Assembly: GCA_903831935.1 (NCBI GenBank)
Contig: CAIKZP010000193.1
Coordinates: 1-53,009 of the forward strand
Direction: 5' to 3'
DNA length: 53,009 bases
Source: an uncultured Bacteroidota bacterium
Lineage (GTDB): Bacteria; Bacteroidota; Bacteroidia; Chitinophagales; Chitinophagaceae
The notes below the pieces were generated by a model that did no database searches, was not told where the DNA came from, and was given only the letters and a program-made list of their open reading frames with translations. Of this stretch, positions 26,776-35,284 are shown piece after piece. Both the position numbers and the translations under genes were made by a program. Numbering within the stretch: the stretch's first letter is position 1; each line of letters begins with the position of its first letter.

Positions 26776-27873
26776 ATGATAGGACACCGTTTTATTCATT
26801 TTGACCCCAATGCCGAGAGTAAATCGAAATTCGAGCAGATACTCGATATTTTTACGCAGTTGCTAACCTATACCAATGGCGATGCTACAGAAGCACTGTC
26901 TTGGTTAAATGAACTTGATAGACAATACAAATTAACCGATTCTGAATATGGAATGGGCGACTTTATTGATGATTTAAAAGAGAACGGCTATATCAATGAA
27001 AATCCACAAGATGGCAGTTTTAAAATTACCAGTAAGTCTGAACAAACTATTCGCAAAAAAAGTTTAGAAGAGATTTTTGGCAAACTAAAAAAATCTAAAC
27101 AAGGCAATCACCAAACTTTTAAACAAGGTCAGGGCGATGAAGTGAATCCTGATACAAGGCCTTTTCAATTTGGTGACACGCTCGAACAAATTGATTTTAC
27201 TGAAAGTATTAGAAATGCGCAAATCAATCATGGGGTAGAGAACTTCTCTATGCACGAAGACGATTTGCATATTAGAGAAAGCGATTTTAAAACGCAAACA
27301 TCCACCGTTTTAATGATTGATATTTCGCATTCTATGATTTTATATGGCGAAGATAGAATCACGCCAGCTAAAAAAGTAGCAATGGCACTCAGCGAATTAA
27401 TTACCACACGCTATCCCAAAGACACACTTGATATTGTAGTGTTTGGTAATGATGCTTGGAGTATTGAAATTAAAGACCTTCCTTATTTACAAGTGGGCCC
27501 TTATCATACCAATACTGTTGCAGGGCTTGAACTTGCCATGGATTTATTGCGCAGAAGAAAAAATCCTAATAAGCAAATTTTTATGATAACAGATGGTAAA
27601 CCTACCTGTTTAAAAATTGGCAAAAAATATTATAAAAATAGTTTTGGCTTAGACCGAAAAGTAGTGAATCGTTGTATCAACTTAGCGGCGCAGTGCAAAA
27701 AACTAAAAATTCCAATCACAACTTTTATGATTGCTTCAGATCCTTACTTACAAAAATTTGTACAGGAATTTACCGAAACCAATAATGGAAAAGCATTCTT
27801 TGCTTCGCTCGATAAATTGGGTGCATTTATTTTTAAGGACTTTGAAAGTGGCAAAAGAAAAACTGTTTTTTAA
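26776..27873 (+). CDS. VWA-domain protein, partner of the downstream AAA+ ATPase
   Basis: This 365-residue cytosolic protein has a charged helical N-terminal part (about residues 1-170) and a C-terminal von Willebrand A domain. The metal-site motif DISHS is at residues 182-186, and the later TDGKPT (MIDAS third part) is also visible. It resembles the BchD/ChlD-like and CoxE-like partners of MoxR ATPases. The gene for the ATPase starts 30 bases downstream, so the two should form a complex that works like a chaperone or metal-inserting motor on an unknown client. No chelatase, methanol or CO dehydrogenase genes are nearby to reveal the client. Confidence 0.85.
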   Translation: MIGHRFIHFDPNAESKSKFEQILDIFTQLLTYTNGDATEALSWLNELDRQYKLTDSEYGMGDFIDDLKENGYINENPQDGSFKITSKSEQTIRKKSLEEIFGKLKKSKQGNHQTFKQGQGDEVNPDTRPFQFGDTLEQIDFTESIRNAQINHGVENFSMHEDDLHIRESDFKTQTSTVLMIDISHSMILYGEDRITPAKKVAMALSELITTRYPKDTLDIVVFGNDAWSIEIKDLPYLQVGPYHTNTVAGLELAMDLLRRRKNPNKQIFMITDGKPTCLKIGKKYYKNSFGLDRKVVNRCINLAAQCKKLKIPITTFMIASDPYLQKFVQEFTETNNGKAFFASLDKLGAFIFKDFESGKRKTVF

Positions 27874-27903
27874 TTTCATTCAACGATTACATCTATACCA
27901 AAC

Positions 27904-29448
27904 ATGGACATAAAAAAAATACAAACCCTAGGTCAATTAATTAAAGCTGGTTACAAGTCTAAATCTGTGAAAGAAGAAATCAGAGACAATCTGATTGTGA
28001 AAATGCAGCAAAAAGAAAATCCTTTTACAGGAATTATGGGATACGAGGATACCGTTATTCCAGATACCGAACGTGCTATTTTAAGCCGACACAATATTTT
28101 GTTTCTGGGTCTTCGTGGTCAAGCTAAAACTAGAATGGCCAGGCAGATGGTAGACTTATTAGATGAATATATACCTATTGTTGCAGGTAGCGAAGTAAAC
28201 GACGACCCTTTGCATCCATTAAGTAAATATGCAAAAGACTTAGTGGCTAATTTAGGAAAAGACACGCCAATTCAATGGGTGAATAGGTCTGAACGTTATG
28301 GCGAAAAATTAGCAACTCCCGATGTAAGTGTGGCAGATTTGATAGGAGACATTGATCCTATTAAAGCAGCTAATTTAAAATTGAGTTTTTCAGACGAAGA
28401 AGTAATTCATTATGGTATTATTCCAAGAAGTAATCGTGGAATATTTGTAATTAATGAGTTGCCAGATTTACAAGCAAGAATTCAAGTAGCATTATTTAAT
28501 ATTTTACAAGAAGGTGATATTCAAATTCGTGGATTTAAAATTAGAATGCCTTTAGATATATTGTTTGTGTTTACTGCAAATCCAGAAGATTATACCAATC
28601 GAGGAAGTATTGTAACCCCATTAAAGGATAGAATTGAAAGCCAAATTTTAACCCATTATCCAAAAGACATTGAAACATCTTTGGCTATTACAGAACAAGA
28701 AGCTTCATTATTAGACGCACAAAAAACACGCGTAAGTATTAGTGATTTGATAAAAAGATTAGTGGAGCAAATTGCTTTTGAAGCCAGAAACAATGAATAT
28801 GTCGACAAAAAGAGTGGGGTGAGTGCTAGGTTAACCATTGCCGCATTTGAAAATGCAGTAAGTAGTGCCGAACGTAGAGCCATCATTCACAACGAAGCAA
28901 AAACGCAGGTTTGGATTAGTGATTTACAAGGTATTATTCCTGCCATTACAGGTAAAATTGAATTGGTTTACGAAGGCGAGCAAGAAGGTCCTTATCAAGT
29001 GGCAGTGCAATTATTAGACAAGTCTATCCGTACGCAATTTGTGCACTATTTTCCCAATCCAGATCAGGTTAAAAAGAAAAGAAGCACCGGCAAGAAATCA
29101 ATGGAGGAAAAAGAAATTGAGAATCCATATAAATCAATCATACGCTGGTTCGATGGCGGTAAGCACCTCGATTTATTATTAGATATGAAAGACGCAGATA
29201 AAATTGCGGCATTGTATCAGGTTGATGGTTTGTATGCTTTTGTAAAGAAACATTTTCCATTAGCCAATGAACAAGAATCGGCCTTATTGATGGAATTTGT
29301 ATTACACGGTTTGTCTGCTTATTCTATGATTAGTAAAAAGAATATTGATGGCAGAATTGAATTCAAAGATTTGATGGGTAGTATGCTAAACCTAGGATCT
29401 ATGGATATGGGAGAAGACGATGAATTTAATGAAGCTGATTTTAGATAG
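27904..29448 (+). CDS. MoxR/magnesium-chelatase-like AAA+ ATPase with altered Walker motifs
   Basis: This 514-residue protein has the AAA+ fold of magnesium chelatase subunit I. The Walker A loop reads GLRGQAKT (residues 69-76), with alanine in place of the last glycine of GxxxxGKT; the lysine (Lys75) and threonine are kept. Walker B reads FVINELPDL (residues 181-189), with Asn184-Glu185 in place of Asp-Glu. The catalytic glutamate remains, so ATP hydrolysis is likely. A sensor-like FTANPEDY and an arginine-rich DRIES segment follow. The C-terminal 150 residues look helical and are not part of the ATPase core. It pairs with the VWA gene just upstream. Confidence 0.85.
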   Translation: MDIKKIQTLGQLIKAGYKSKSVKEEIRDNLIVKMQQKENPFTGIMGYEDTVIPDTERAILSRHNILFLGLRGQAKTRMARQMVDLLDEYIPIVAGSEVNDDPLHPLSKYAKDLVANLGKDTPIQWVNRSERYGEKLATPDVSVADLIGDIDPIKAANLKLSFSDEEVIHYGIIPRSNRGIFVINELPDLQARIQVALFNILQEGDIQIRGFKIRMPLDILFVFTANPEDYTNRGSIVTPLKDRIESQILTHYPKDIETSLAITEQEASLLDAQKTRVSISDLIKRLVEQIAFEARNNEYVDKKSGVSARLTIAAFENAVSSAERRAIIHNEAKTQVWISDLQGIIPAITGKIELVYEGEQEGPYQVAVQLLDKSIRTQFVHYFPNPDQVKKKRSTGKKSMEEKEIENPYKSIIRWFDGGKHLDLLLDMKDADKIAALYQVDGLYAFVKKHFPLANEQESALLMEFVLHGLSAYSMISKKNIDGRIEFKDLMGSMLNLGSMDMGEDDEFNEADFR

Positions 29449-29455
29449 TTTTTAT

Positions 29456-29486
29456 AGAGCTGGTATAAAAAAATTATATCAGCTCT
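29456..29486. terminator. Bidirectional terminator between the AAA+ gene and the cysteine desulfurase gene
   Basis: A 12-base-pair stem (arms 29456-29467 and 29475-29486, AGAGCTGGTATA/TATATCAGCTCT with one G-T wobble) has a 7-base A-rich loop and T-rich sequence on the right; on the minus strand it overlaps the stop of the desulfurase gene. It can serve both convergent genes. Confidence 0.75.
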
Positions 29487-30601
29487 TTTAATTTTTCAAC
29501 TACGGTGTCAATTTCTTCTTTGGTATTGTGTTTGCTAAAAGAGAAGCGAACAGTTACTTGATTGGCATTATTGTTAATAGCTCGAATAACATGTGAGCCT
29601 TGATCGGCGCCACTTGTGCAAGCACTTCCACCACTAGCGCAAATATGATTAATATCTAAATTAAACAGAATCATTTCACTTTTTTCTGTTTTAGGTAGGT
29701 TTACACTTAATACCGCATACAAACTATTTCCGAGTGTATCGCCGTTAAAACTAGATTGTGGAATAGTTGCAGTGATACAATCAATCATGTATTTTTTTAA
29801 TGCCAAAATATAATTGTGCTCTGTTTCAAAATTAGCAGTTGCTAATTCTAATGCTTTTGCAAAGCCTACAATACCGTACAAATTTTCTGTTCCAGCACGC
29901 ATATTTCTTTCTTGGCTTCCCCCATTTATAAAAGGTTTTATTTTTATATTCTGGTTAATATACAATAAGCCAATGCCTTTTGGTCCATGGAATTTATGTC
30001 CTGATCCTGTTATAAAATGAACAGGCGTATTTTTTAAATCGAACGGAAAATGACCAACTGTTTGAACAGTATCACTATGAAAAATTGCCCCATATTTATT
30101 ACACAAGGCGCCAACTGCATGTAGGTCAATCATATTGCCAATTTCATTATTTGCATGCATCAAACTAACCAAACATTTTTCTTTGCTTTCTTGCAATAGT
30201 AATTCTAAGTGCGTTAAATCGATATGTCCATTGGGTAGAATGTTTACATAACTCAATGCAGCTTCATTGTTGTTGTGTAAAAATTCAACGGTATGCTTTG
30301 TGGCATGGTGCTCAATTACAGAAGAGATGATATGTTTACAACCTAAGTCTCTAACGGCTGCTGTAATGGCCGTGTTACTACTCTCAGTGCCCCCACTTGT
30401 AAAAAAAATCTCAGACGGATGCGCTCCTAATATTTTAGCTACTGATTTTCTAGCACTCTCTATACCCATACGGCTTTCTCTACCATAACTATAAATGGAA
30501 GAGGGGTTACCAAAATTGGTGGTCAGATATGGCATCATAGCCAATAATACTTCTTGGTCTAGTGAAGTAGTAGCGGCATTGTCTAAATAAATTCTTTCCA
30601 T
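29474..30601 (-). CDS. Cysteine desulfurase, group I (IscS/NifS type)
   Basis: This 375-residue PLP enzyme takes sulfur from cysteine to feed Fe-S clusters, thiolated tRNA or other sulfur needs. It opens MERIYLDNAATT, and the PLP lysine is Lys203 in GSGHKFHGPKG. The catalytic cysteine is Cys328 in ASGGSACTSG, the longer flexible loop of the IscS/NifS group and not the shorter SufS form. The start is the ATG at 30601; eleven upstream residues are possible but have no family character. No iscU or other isc genes are adjacent. It lies 66 bases downstream of glmM on the same strand. Confidence 0.92.
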   Translation of the reverse strand: MERIYLDNAATTSLDQEVLLAMMPYLTTNFGNPSSIYSYGRESRMGIESARKSVAKILGAHPSEIFFTSGGTESSNTAITAAVRDLGCKHIISSVIEHHATKHTVEFLHNNNEAALSYVNILPNGHIDLTHLELLLQESKEKCLVSLMHANNEIGNMIDLHAVGALCNKYGAIFHSDTVQTVGHFPFDLKNTPVHFITGSGHKFHGPKGIGLLYINQNIKIKPFINGGSQERNMRAGTENLYGIVGFAKALELATANFETEHNYILALKKYMIDCITATIPQSSFNGDTLGNSLYAVLSVNLPKTEKSEMILFNLDINHICASGGSACTSGADQGSHVIRAINNNANQVTVRFSFSKHNTKEEIDTVVEKLKELI

Positions 30602-30667
30602 ATTCTCATTAAAAATTCTTTTCAGTATCAGCAAGTTACAAACAACAATCTAGTAAATTTCTAGCAA

Positions 30668-32065
30668 TTATTGTGCTTCGTTAATGTCTTGCATTAATCT
30701 TTTAGCAATATTGGCTGCAGTAGTTTGAAAATTACTTTCAGCGTAAATACGAATAATTGGTTCTGTGTTACTTGGTCTTAAATGAACCCAATCATTGTCA
30801 AATTCAATTTTCAAACCATCAATTGTGTTGATAGGTTGTTTTTTGTACTTGTTTTTAATAACTGTGAAAATTTTGTCTAGGTCAACACCGTTATTTAATT
30901 CAATTTTATTTTTACTAATAAAATAATCGGGGTAACTATTGCGTAATTGTTTGGCTGTTTTTTTCTCTTTGGCTAAATGCGTTAGAAATAGCGCAATGCC
31001 AATTAAAGCATCTCTTCCATAATGTAAGTCGGGAACAATAATGCCTCCATTACCTTCTCCGCCAATTACTGCATTCACTTCCTTCATTTTTGTAACCACA
31101 TTTACTTCTCCAACTGCACTAGGGTAATATTCTCCACCATTTTTTTCGGTAACATCTTTCAATGCACGAGTAGATGATAGGTTGCTTACGGTATTGCCTT
31201 TTCGGTGTTGTAATATATAATCGGCAACAGCAACAAGGGTATATTCTTCGCCAAATAAACTGCCATCTTCACAAACAAAACAAAGCCTATCAACATCAGG
31301 ATCCACTGCAATACCTAAATCGGCATTTTGTCGATTAACTTCATTGCAAAGTTGATTCAAATGTTCAGGTAATGGTTCTGGATTGTGTGCAAACTGACCG
31401 TTTACTTCAGCATTTAATACCAATACTTTTTCAACACCTAATGCTTTAAGTAAAGCAGGAACAGCTGTAGCACCGGTACTATTAATAGCATCCAATACAA
31501 TATTAAAATCGGCTGCTTGTATGGCATCTTTGTCAACCAAAGGATAATTAACCACCAAATCAATATGTTGGTTCAGGGCTTCATTGTTAACACTGTAATT
31601 ACCTAATTCGTCTACGCCAGAAAATTCAAAATCTTCTGCAGCAGCAATATCTAAAATAGTTGCACCATCTGCTCCACTAATAAATTCTCCTTTATGGTTT
31701 AATAATTTTAATGCATTCCATTCTTTTGGATTATGGCTTGCAGTTAAAATAATTCCGCCAGTTGCTTTTTCAAAAACCACAGCCATTTCAACAGTTGGGG
31801 TAGTGCTTAAGCCTAAGTCAATAACATCTATACCTAATGCGTTTAATGTGCTAACTACCAAGCGTTGAACTAGTTCACCGCTAATACGACCGTCGCGTCC
31901 TATAACAACTTTGTTTTTTTGCCCATCGTTTAAAGCGGCTGTTTGTGTTTTCATCCAGGTACCATACGCTGCAGTAAATCGAACAACGTCTATTGGGCTT
32001 AAAGTGTCACCTGGTTTTCCACCAATAGTGCCTCTGATGCCAGAAATACTTTTTATTAATGCCAT
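30668..32065 (-). CDS. glmM: Phosphoglucosamine mutase
   Basis: This 465-residue phosphohexomutase converts glucosamine-6-phosphate to glucosamine-1-phosphate for UDP-GlcNAc, peptidoglycan and LPS synthesis. The phosphoserine loop ILTASHNPKEWN has Ser110, the metal loop reads DPDVDRL, the sugar loop GGEGNGG and the phosphate loop RPSNTEPIIRIY. The NTEP form and the GEGNGG loop separate it from the mutase at 12975. A phosphomannomutase activity cannot be excluded in this branch. A TACATTTG box lies upstream, and the gene is divergent from the methyltransferase gene. Confidence 0.88.
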   Translation of the reverse strand: MALIKSISGIRGTIGGKPGDTLSPIDVVRFTAAYGTWMKTQTAALNDGQKNKVVIGRDGRISGELVQRLVVSTLNALGIDVIDLGLSTTPTVEMAVVFEKATGGIILTASHNPKEWNALKLLNHKGEFISGADGATILDIAAAEDFEFSGVDELGNYSVNNEALNQHIDLVVNYPLVDKDAIQAADFNIVLDAINSTGATAVPALLKALGVEKVLVLNAEVNGQFAHNPEPLPEHLNQLCNEVNRQNADLGIAVDPDVDRLCFVCEDGSLFGEEYTLVAVADYILQHRKGNTVSNLSSTRALKDVTEKNGGEYYPSAVGEVNVVTKMKEVNAVIGGEGNGGIIVPDLHYGRDALIGIALFLTHLAKEKKTAKQLRNSYPDYFISKNKIELNNGVDLDKIFTVIKNKYKKQPINTIDGLKIEFDNDWVHLRPSNTEPIIRIYAESNFQTTAANIAKRLMQDINEAQ

Positions 32066-32088
32066 TAAAATCTGATTTTTGATCGGTG

Positions 32089-32096
32089 CAAATGTA
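32089..32096 (-). promoter_or_regulatory. -7 element for glmM
   Basis: TACATTTG on the minus strand is a perfect TAnnTTTG, ending 23 bases before the glmM ATG at 32065. No clear -33 box was found at the usual distance. Confidence 0.5.
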
Positions 32097-32126
32097 ATTC
32101 AAATATTTTTGTTTGCTTGTGAATCC

Positions 32127-32134
32127 TATTTTTG
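32127..32134 (+). promoter_or_regulatory. -7 element for the methyltransferase gene
   Basis: TATTTTTG is a perfect TAnnTTTG, ending 19 bases before the ATG at 32154. A TTTG at 32108-32111 lies upstream, though the 15-base spacing is short. The box supports 32154 as the start over an upstream in-frame ATG at 32079. Confidence 0.45.
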
Positions 32135-32153
32135 TAGCCTTAATTATTGGTTT

Positions 32154-32897
32154 ATGCAGCAGGCTTGGTTTAAAGATTGGTTCAATTCGCATTATTATCA
32201 CTTATTGTACCAACATAGAGATGAGGAAGAAGCCAATAGGTTTATTCAACAATTAATAGCCTATTTGCAACCTAAATTGGGTGCTACCATGTTAGACGTT
32301 GCATGTGGTAAAGGGCGTCATAGTAAGGCATTAGCCGAAATGGGCTACGATGTTACAGGAATAGACCTATCTGAAGAATCTATTAGTGAAGCCAAGTTAG
32401 ATGAATCTGAAGTGTTGCACTTTTATCAACACGATATGCGGCTGCCTTTTTGGATTAATTATTACGATTTTGCTTTTAACTTCTTTACCAGTTTTGGCTA
32501 TTTTAGAACAAGAAGGGAGCATGACAACGCTTTTAGAACAATTGCACAAAGTTTAAAACCCGGTGGTGTTTTTGTAATTGATTATTTAAATATTGCATTC
32601 GCCGAAAATGCACAAGAGTCCTTGGCTACGCATCATATAGAAGATATTCATTTTCACATTAGCAAATGGAACGACGAAAATCATTTTTTTAAGCAAATTC
32701 AAATTACGGATGCTACCAATATTGAACCTAAAAATTTGTATACTGAAAGGGTAGCAAAATTTAGTTTGAAGGATTTTACCGAAATGTTAGAACACCAACA
32801 AATGACAGTACAAGAAGTTTTTGGTAATTATTCGTTAGAAACCTATAATGAGCAAGAATCTCCGCGTTTAATTATTGTAGCAAAAAAAATCGGTTAA
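32154..32897 (+). CDS. Class I SAM-dependent methyltransferase
   Basis: This 247-residue cytosolic protein has the Rossmann-like methyltransferase fold. Motif I is LDVACGKGRHS (residues 47-57), the acidic end of strand 2 is VTGIDLSEESI, and a FNFFTSFGYF block follows at the motif IV position. The substrate is not evident; relatives are generic small-molecule methyltransferases. The start at 32154 gives MQQAWFKDWF and is preferred because a promoter box ends at 32134. It is 70 bases ahead of the PAP2 gene. Confidence 0.85.
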   Translation: MQQAWFKDWFNSHYYHLLYQHRDEEEANRFIQQLIAYLQPKLGATMLDVACGKGRHSKALAEMGYDVTGIDLSEESISEAKLDESEVLHFYQHDMRLPFWINYYDFAFNFFTSFGYFRTRREHDNAFRTIAQSLKPGGVFVIDYLNIAFAENAQESLATHHIEDIHFHISKWNDENHFFKQIQITDATNIEPKNLYTERVAKFSLKDFTEMLEHQQMTVQEVFGNYSLETYNEQESPRLIIVAKKIG

Positions 32898-32967
32898 TTA
32901 CTACTGGGTATTTAATAATAATTGAATTGTTTATATTTAATGTATCCTATTTAAATGAATTAGTCAG

Positions 32968-33579
32968 ATGAATATTTTACAACATGCTTGGGAGTTTATT
33001 AATACTTGGGATAGATATTTGTTTTTAAAAATAAATTCAAGCTGGACCAATCCTTTTTTTGACGCAATTTTACCTTGGTGGCGTGATTCCAATACTTGGA
33101 CGCCCTTATACCTTTTTTTAATACTGTTTGTTGTAATTAATAGTAAAAAACAAGCTTTTTTCTGGATTTTAGCGGCAATTATAACTTTGGTTTTAACGGA
33201 TCAAATTAGCAGTAGTTTGGTAAAACCTTTGTTTGGTAGGTTAAGACCTTGTAGTGATCCTTCATTAATTAATCAAGTTCGCCTATTATTACCCAATTGT
33301 TCTGGTGGATATAGTTTTACTTCTTCTCATGCTACCAATCATTTTGGCTTTGCTAGTTTTGTTTTTATAACACTTAAGCCGTTGATTAAAAAATGGGGTA
33401 ACCTACTTTTTTTATGGGCTGCAACCATCAGTTTTTCTCAGGTATATGTTGGCGTACATTATCCACTTGATATTTTATCTGGTGCAATTTTAGGATTGCT
33501 AATAGGTTATACAACGGCCTATTTTTTTAATCTATGGCAAGGGCCAATGAAGGCCGATCCAATTAATACGATTGTATGA
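32968..33579 (+). CDS. PAP2-family membrane phosphatase
   Basis: This 203-residue integral membrane protein has the three-part PAP2 phosphatase signature: KPLFGRLRPC, SFTSSHATNH and VGVHYPLDILSG, with the conserved arginine and two histidines. Several hydrophobic helices surround these. Family members remove phosphate from lipids such as undecaprenyl pyrophosphate, phosphatidic acid or lipid A. The start of the next gene overlaps its stop codon by four bases (ATGA), so the two are probably translated together; that neighbour is an ArnT-like glycosyltransferase, which points to a lipid-linked substrate at the outer face of the inner membrane. Confidence 0.9.
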   Translation: MNILQHAWEFINTWDRYLFLKINSSWTNPFFDAILPWWRDSNTWTPLYLFLILFVVINSKKQAFFWILAAIITLVLTDQISSSLVKPLFGRLRPCSDPSLINQVRLLLPNCSGGYSFTSSHATNHFGFASFVFITLKPLIKKWGNLLFLWAATISFSQVYVGVHYPLDILSGAILGLLIGYTTAYFFNLWQGPMKADPINTIV

Positions 33580-35252
33580 TATCAACGCGTTTATTTTATA
33601 CCATTCTGTTTTTGAGTTTCATTACTTGCTTAACAGGCATGATACTAATTCCGCTAATGGATATAGATGCAGCACAGTATGCTTCTATCAGTAGAGAAAT
33701 GCTAGAACGAAAATCTTACCTACAATTTTATGATATTGGCGCCGATTATTTAGACAAGCCACCAATGTTGTTTTGGCTATCGGCATTGAGTTTGAAAATT
33801 TTTGGCATTCATGATTGGGCTTATCGATTACCCTCATTTGGATTTGCAATGTTGGCCGTGTATGCTAGTTATCAATTTGCATTAATATTTTACAATAAAA
33901 CAACCGCTCAATTAGCAGCAATTGTGTTGGCTACTTCGCAAGCATTGTTTTTAATAACACATGATGTTCGATGCGATACAATGCTAATGGGTTGGGTAAT
34001 ACTAAGCATTTGGCAATTAGCTGCTTGGTTCAAAACAAACCATTGGAAAAATTTGTTACTTGCATTTATTGCTATAGCAGGAGGGATGATGACAAAAGGC
34101 CCAATTGCTTTAATAGTGCCTATTCTAGCTTTTTCGCCTCATTTTATTTTACAACGCGAGTGGAAGCAATTTTTTAGATGGGAGTACTTAATAGGGTTAA
34201 TTGTTATTGCCATTTTATTGATTCCAATGAGCATTGGTTTGTACCAACAATTCGATCTGCATCCTGGAAAATTAATTAATAATGTACCTATTCAATCGGG
34301 TCTTAGGTTTTATTATTGGACCCAAAGTTTTGGAAGATATACAGGTGAAAATAGTTTTCATGAAATGAGTTATTTCAGTTTTTTATTAGAGAATATGTTA
34401 TGGAGTTTTTTGCCATGGATACTATTTTTTTTAATAGGATTACTTGTTTCATTTCGTGCAATTATTTTAAATAAATTTTATTTAACCAATAAAGAAGAAT
34501 GGATTTCTACTGGAGGGTTTATTTTAACCTATTGTATTTTGGCTAGAAGTCAGGCGCAATTGCCACACTATATTTTTGTAGTATTTCCTTTAGCTGCAAT
34601 TGTTACTGCCAAATTTTTGCACCAATTATTTTTTACCAATGAATTACCTTTTTTAAAAAAGCCACTAATTATTGTTCATGCAATTGTATTTAGTTTGTTA
34701 TGGGCTGTGTTAATAATTCTAATGCGTTATCCGTTTAAAGAATTGACGGCAATTGCATTTGGATTGTCTATCATTTTGGCAATAGGCTTTTTCTGGTACT
34801 TATTTAATCGGTCTAATATCTTTTCAATTCCCAAAATTATTTTTGCTGCTGTTTTTACTATTCTTAGTATTAATATTTTATTAAGTACAAATTTTTATCC
34901 TAATTTATTGCAATACCAAATGGGTAATACTGCCGCTAATTTTATCAATCAACAACAATTGCCAAAGGATAAAATAGTGGTATACGGAGACGGCGACAGT
35001 AGGGCTTTATATTTTTATGGACAATATTGTTTTAAGCACAAATCAAATAGGCAAGCATTATTACCTACTGATATTGTTATTGCATATGCAGATAGTATTA
35101 AAGGATTAACGCAATCTTTTCCTAATTTAAAACAACTACATATTGGAGCGCATTTTGCTGTCAGCCAATTAACAGCCGAATTTTTAAATCCTGCTACTCG
35201 GGCAAGTGTTTTACCCTTTTATGCAATTATTGACTTAGACGGTAAACCTTAG
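33576..35252 (+). CDS. ArnT-like GT-C glycosyltransferase (GT39/GT83 family)
   Basis: This 558-residue membrane protein has about ten hydrophobic helices in its N-terminal 400 residues. The first outer loop carries the acidic motif MDIDAAQYASISREML (Asp29 and Asp31), followed by LDKPPMLFWL; these are typical for ArnT and PMT-type enzymes that use polyprenyl-phosphate sugars. A soluble C-terminal part of about 130 residues follows. ArnT adds aminoarabinose to lipid A; the real sugar and acceptor here are unknown, and no arn genes are nearby. The 4-base overlap with the PAP2 phosphatase gene suggests a shared pathway. Confidence 0.85.
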   Translation: MISTRLFYTILFLSFITCLTGMILIPLMDIDAAQYASISREMLERKSYLQFYDIGADYLDKPPMLFWLSALSLKIFGIHDWAYRLPSFGFAMLAVYASYQFALIFYNKTTAQLAAIVLATSQALFLITHDVRCDTMLMGWVILSIWQLAAWFKTNHWKNLLLAFIAIAGGMMTKGPIALIVPILAFSPHFILQREWKQFFRWEYLIGLIVIAILLIPMSIGLYQQFDLHPGKLINNVPIQSGLRFYYWTQSFGRYTGENSFHEMSYFSFLLENMLWSFLPWILFFLIGLLVSFRAIILNKFYLTNKEEWISTGGFILTYCILARSQAQLPHYIFVVFPLAAIVTAKFLHQLFFTNELPFLKKPLIIVHAIVFSLLWAVLIILMRYPFKELTAIAFGLSIILAIGFFWYLFNRSNIFSIPKIIFAAVFTILSINILLSTNFYPNLLQYQMGNTAANFINQQQLPKDKIVVYGDGDSRALYFYGQYCFKHKSNRQALLPTDIVIAYADSIKGLTQSFPNLKQLHIGAHFAVSQLTAEFLNPATRASVLPFYAIIDLDGKP

Positions 35253-35260
35253 TATCTTTA
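35229..35260 (+). promoter_or_regulatory. Candidate promoter for the CNNM/CorC-type gene
   Basis: ATTG at 35229-35232 is followed by 20 bases and TATCTTTA at 35253-35260, each with one mismatch to the consensus. It overlaps the end of the glycosyltransferase gene and ends 24 bases before the ATG at 35285. Confidence 0.4.
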
Positions 35261-35284
35261 TAATTCAATAGTTTTAAAATACAA

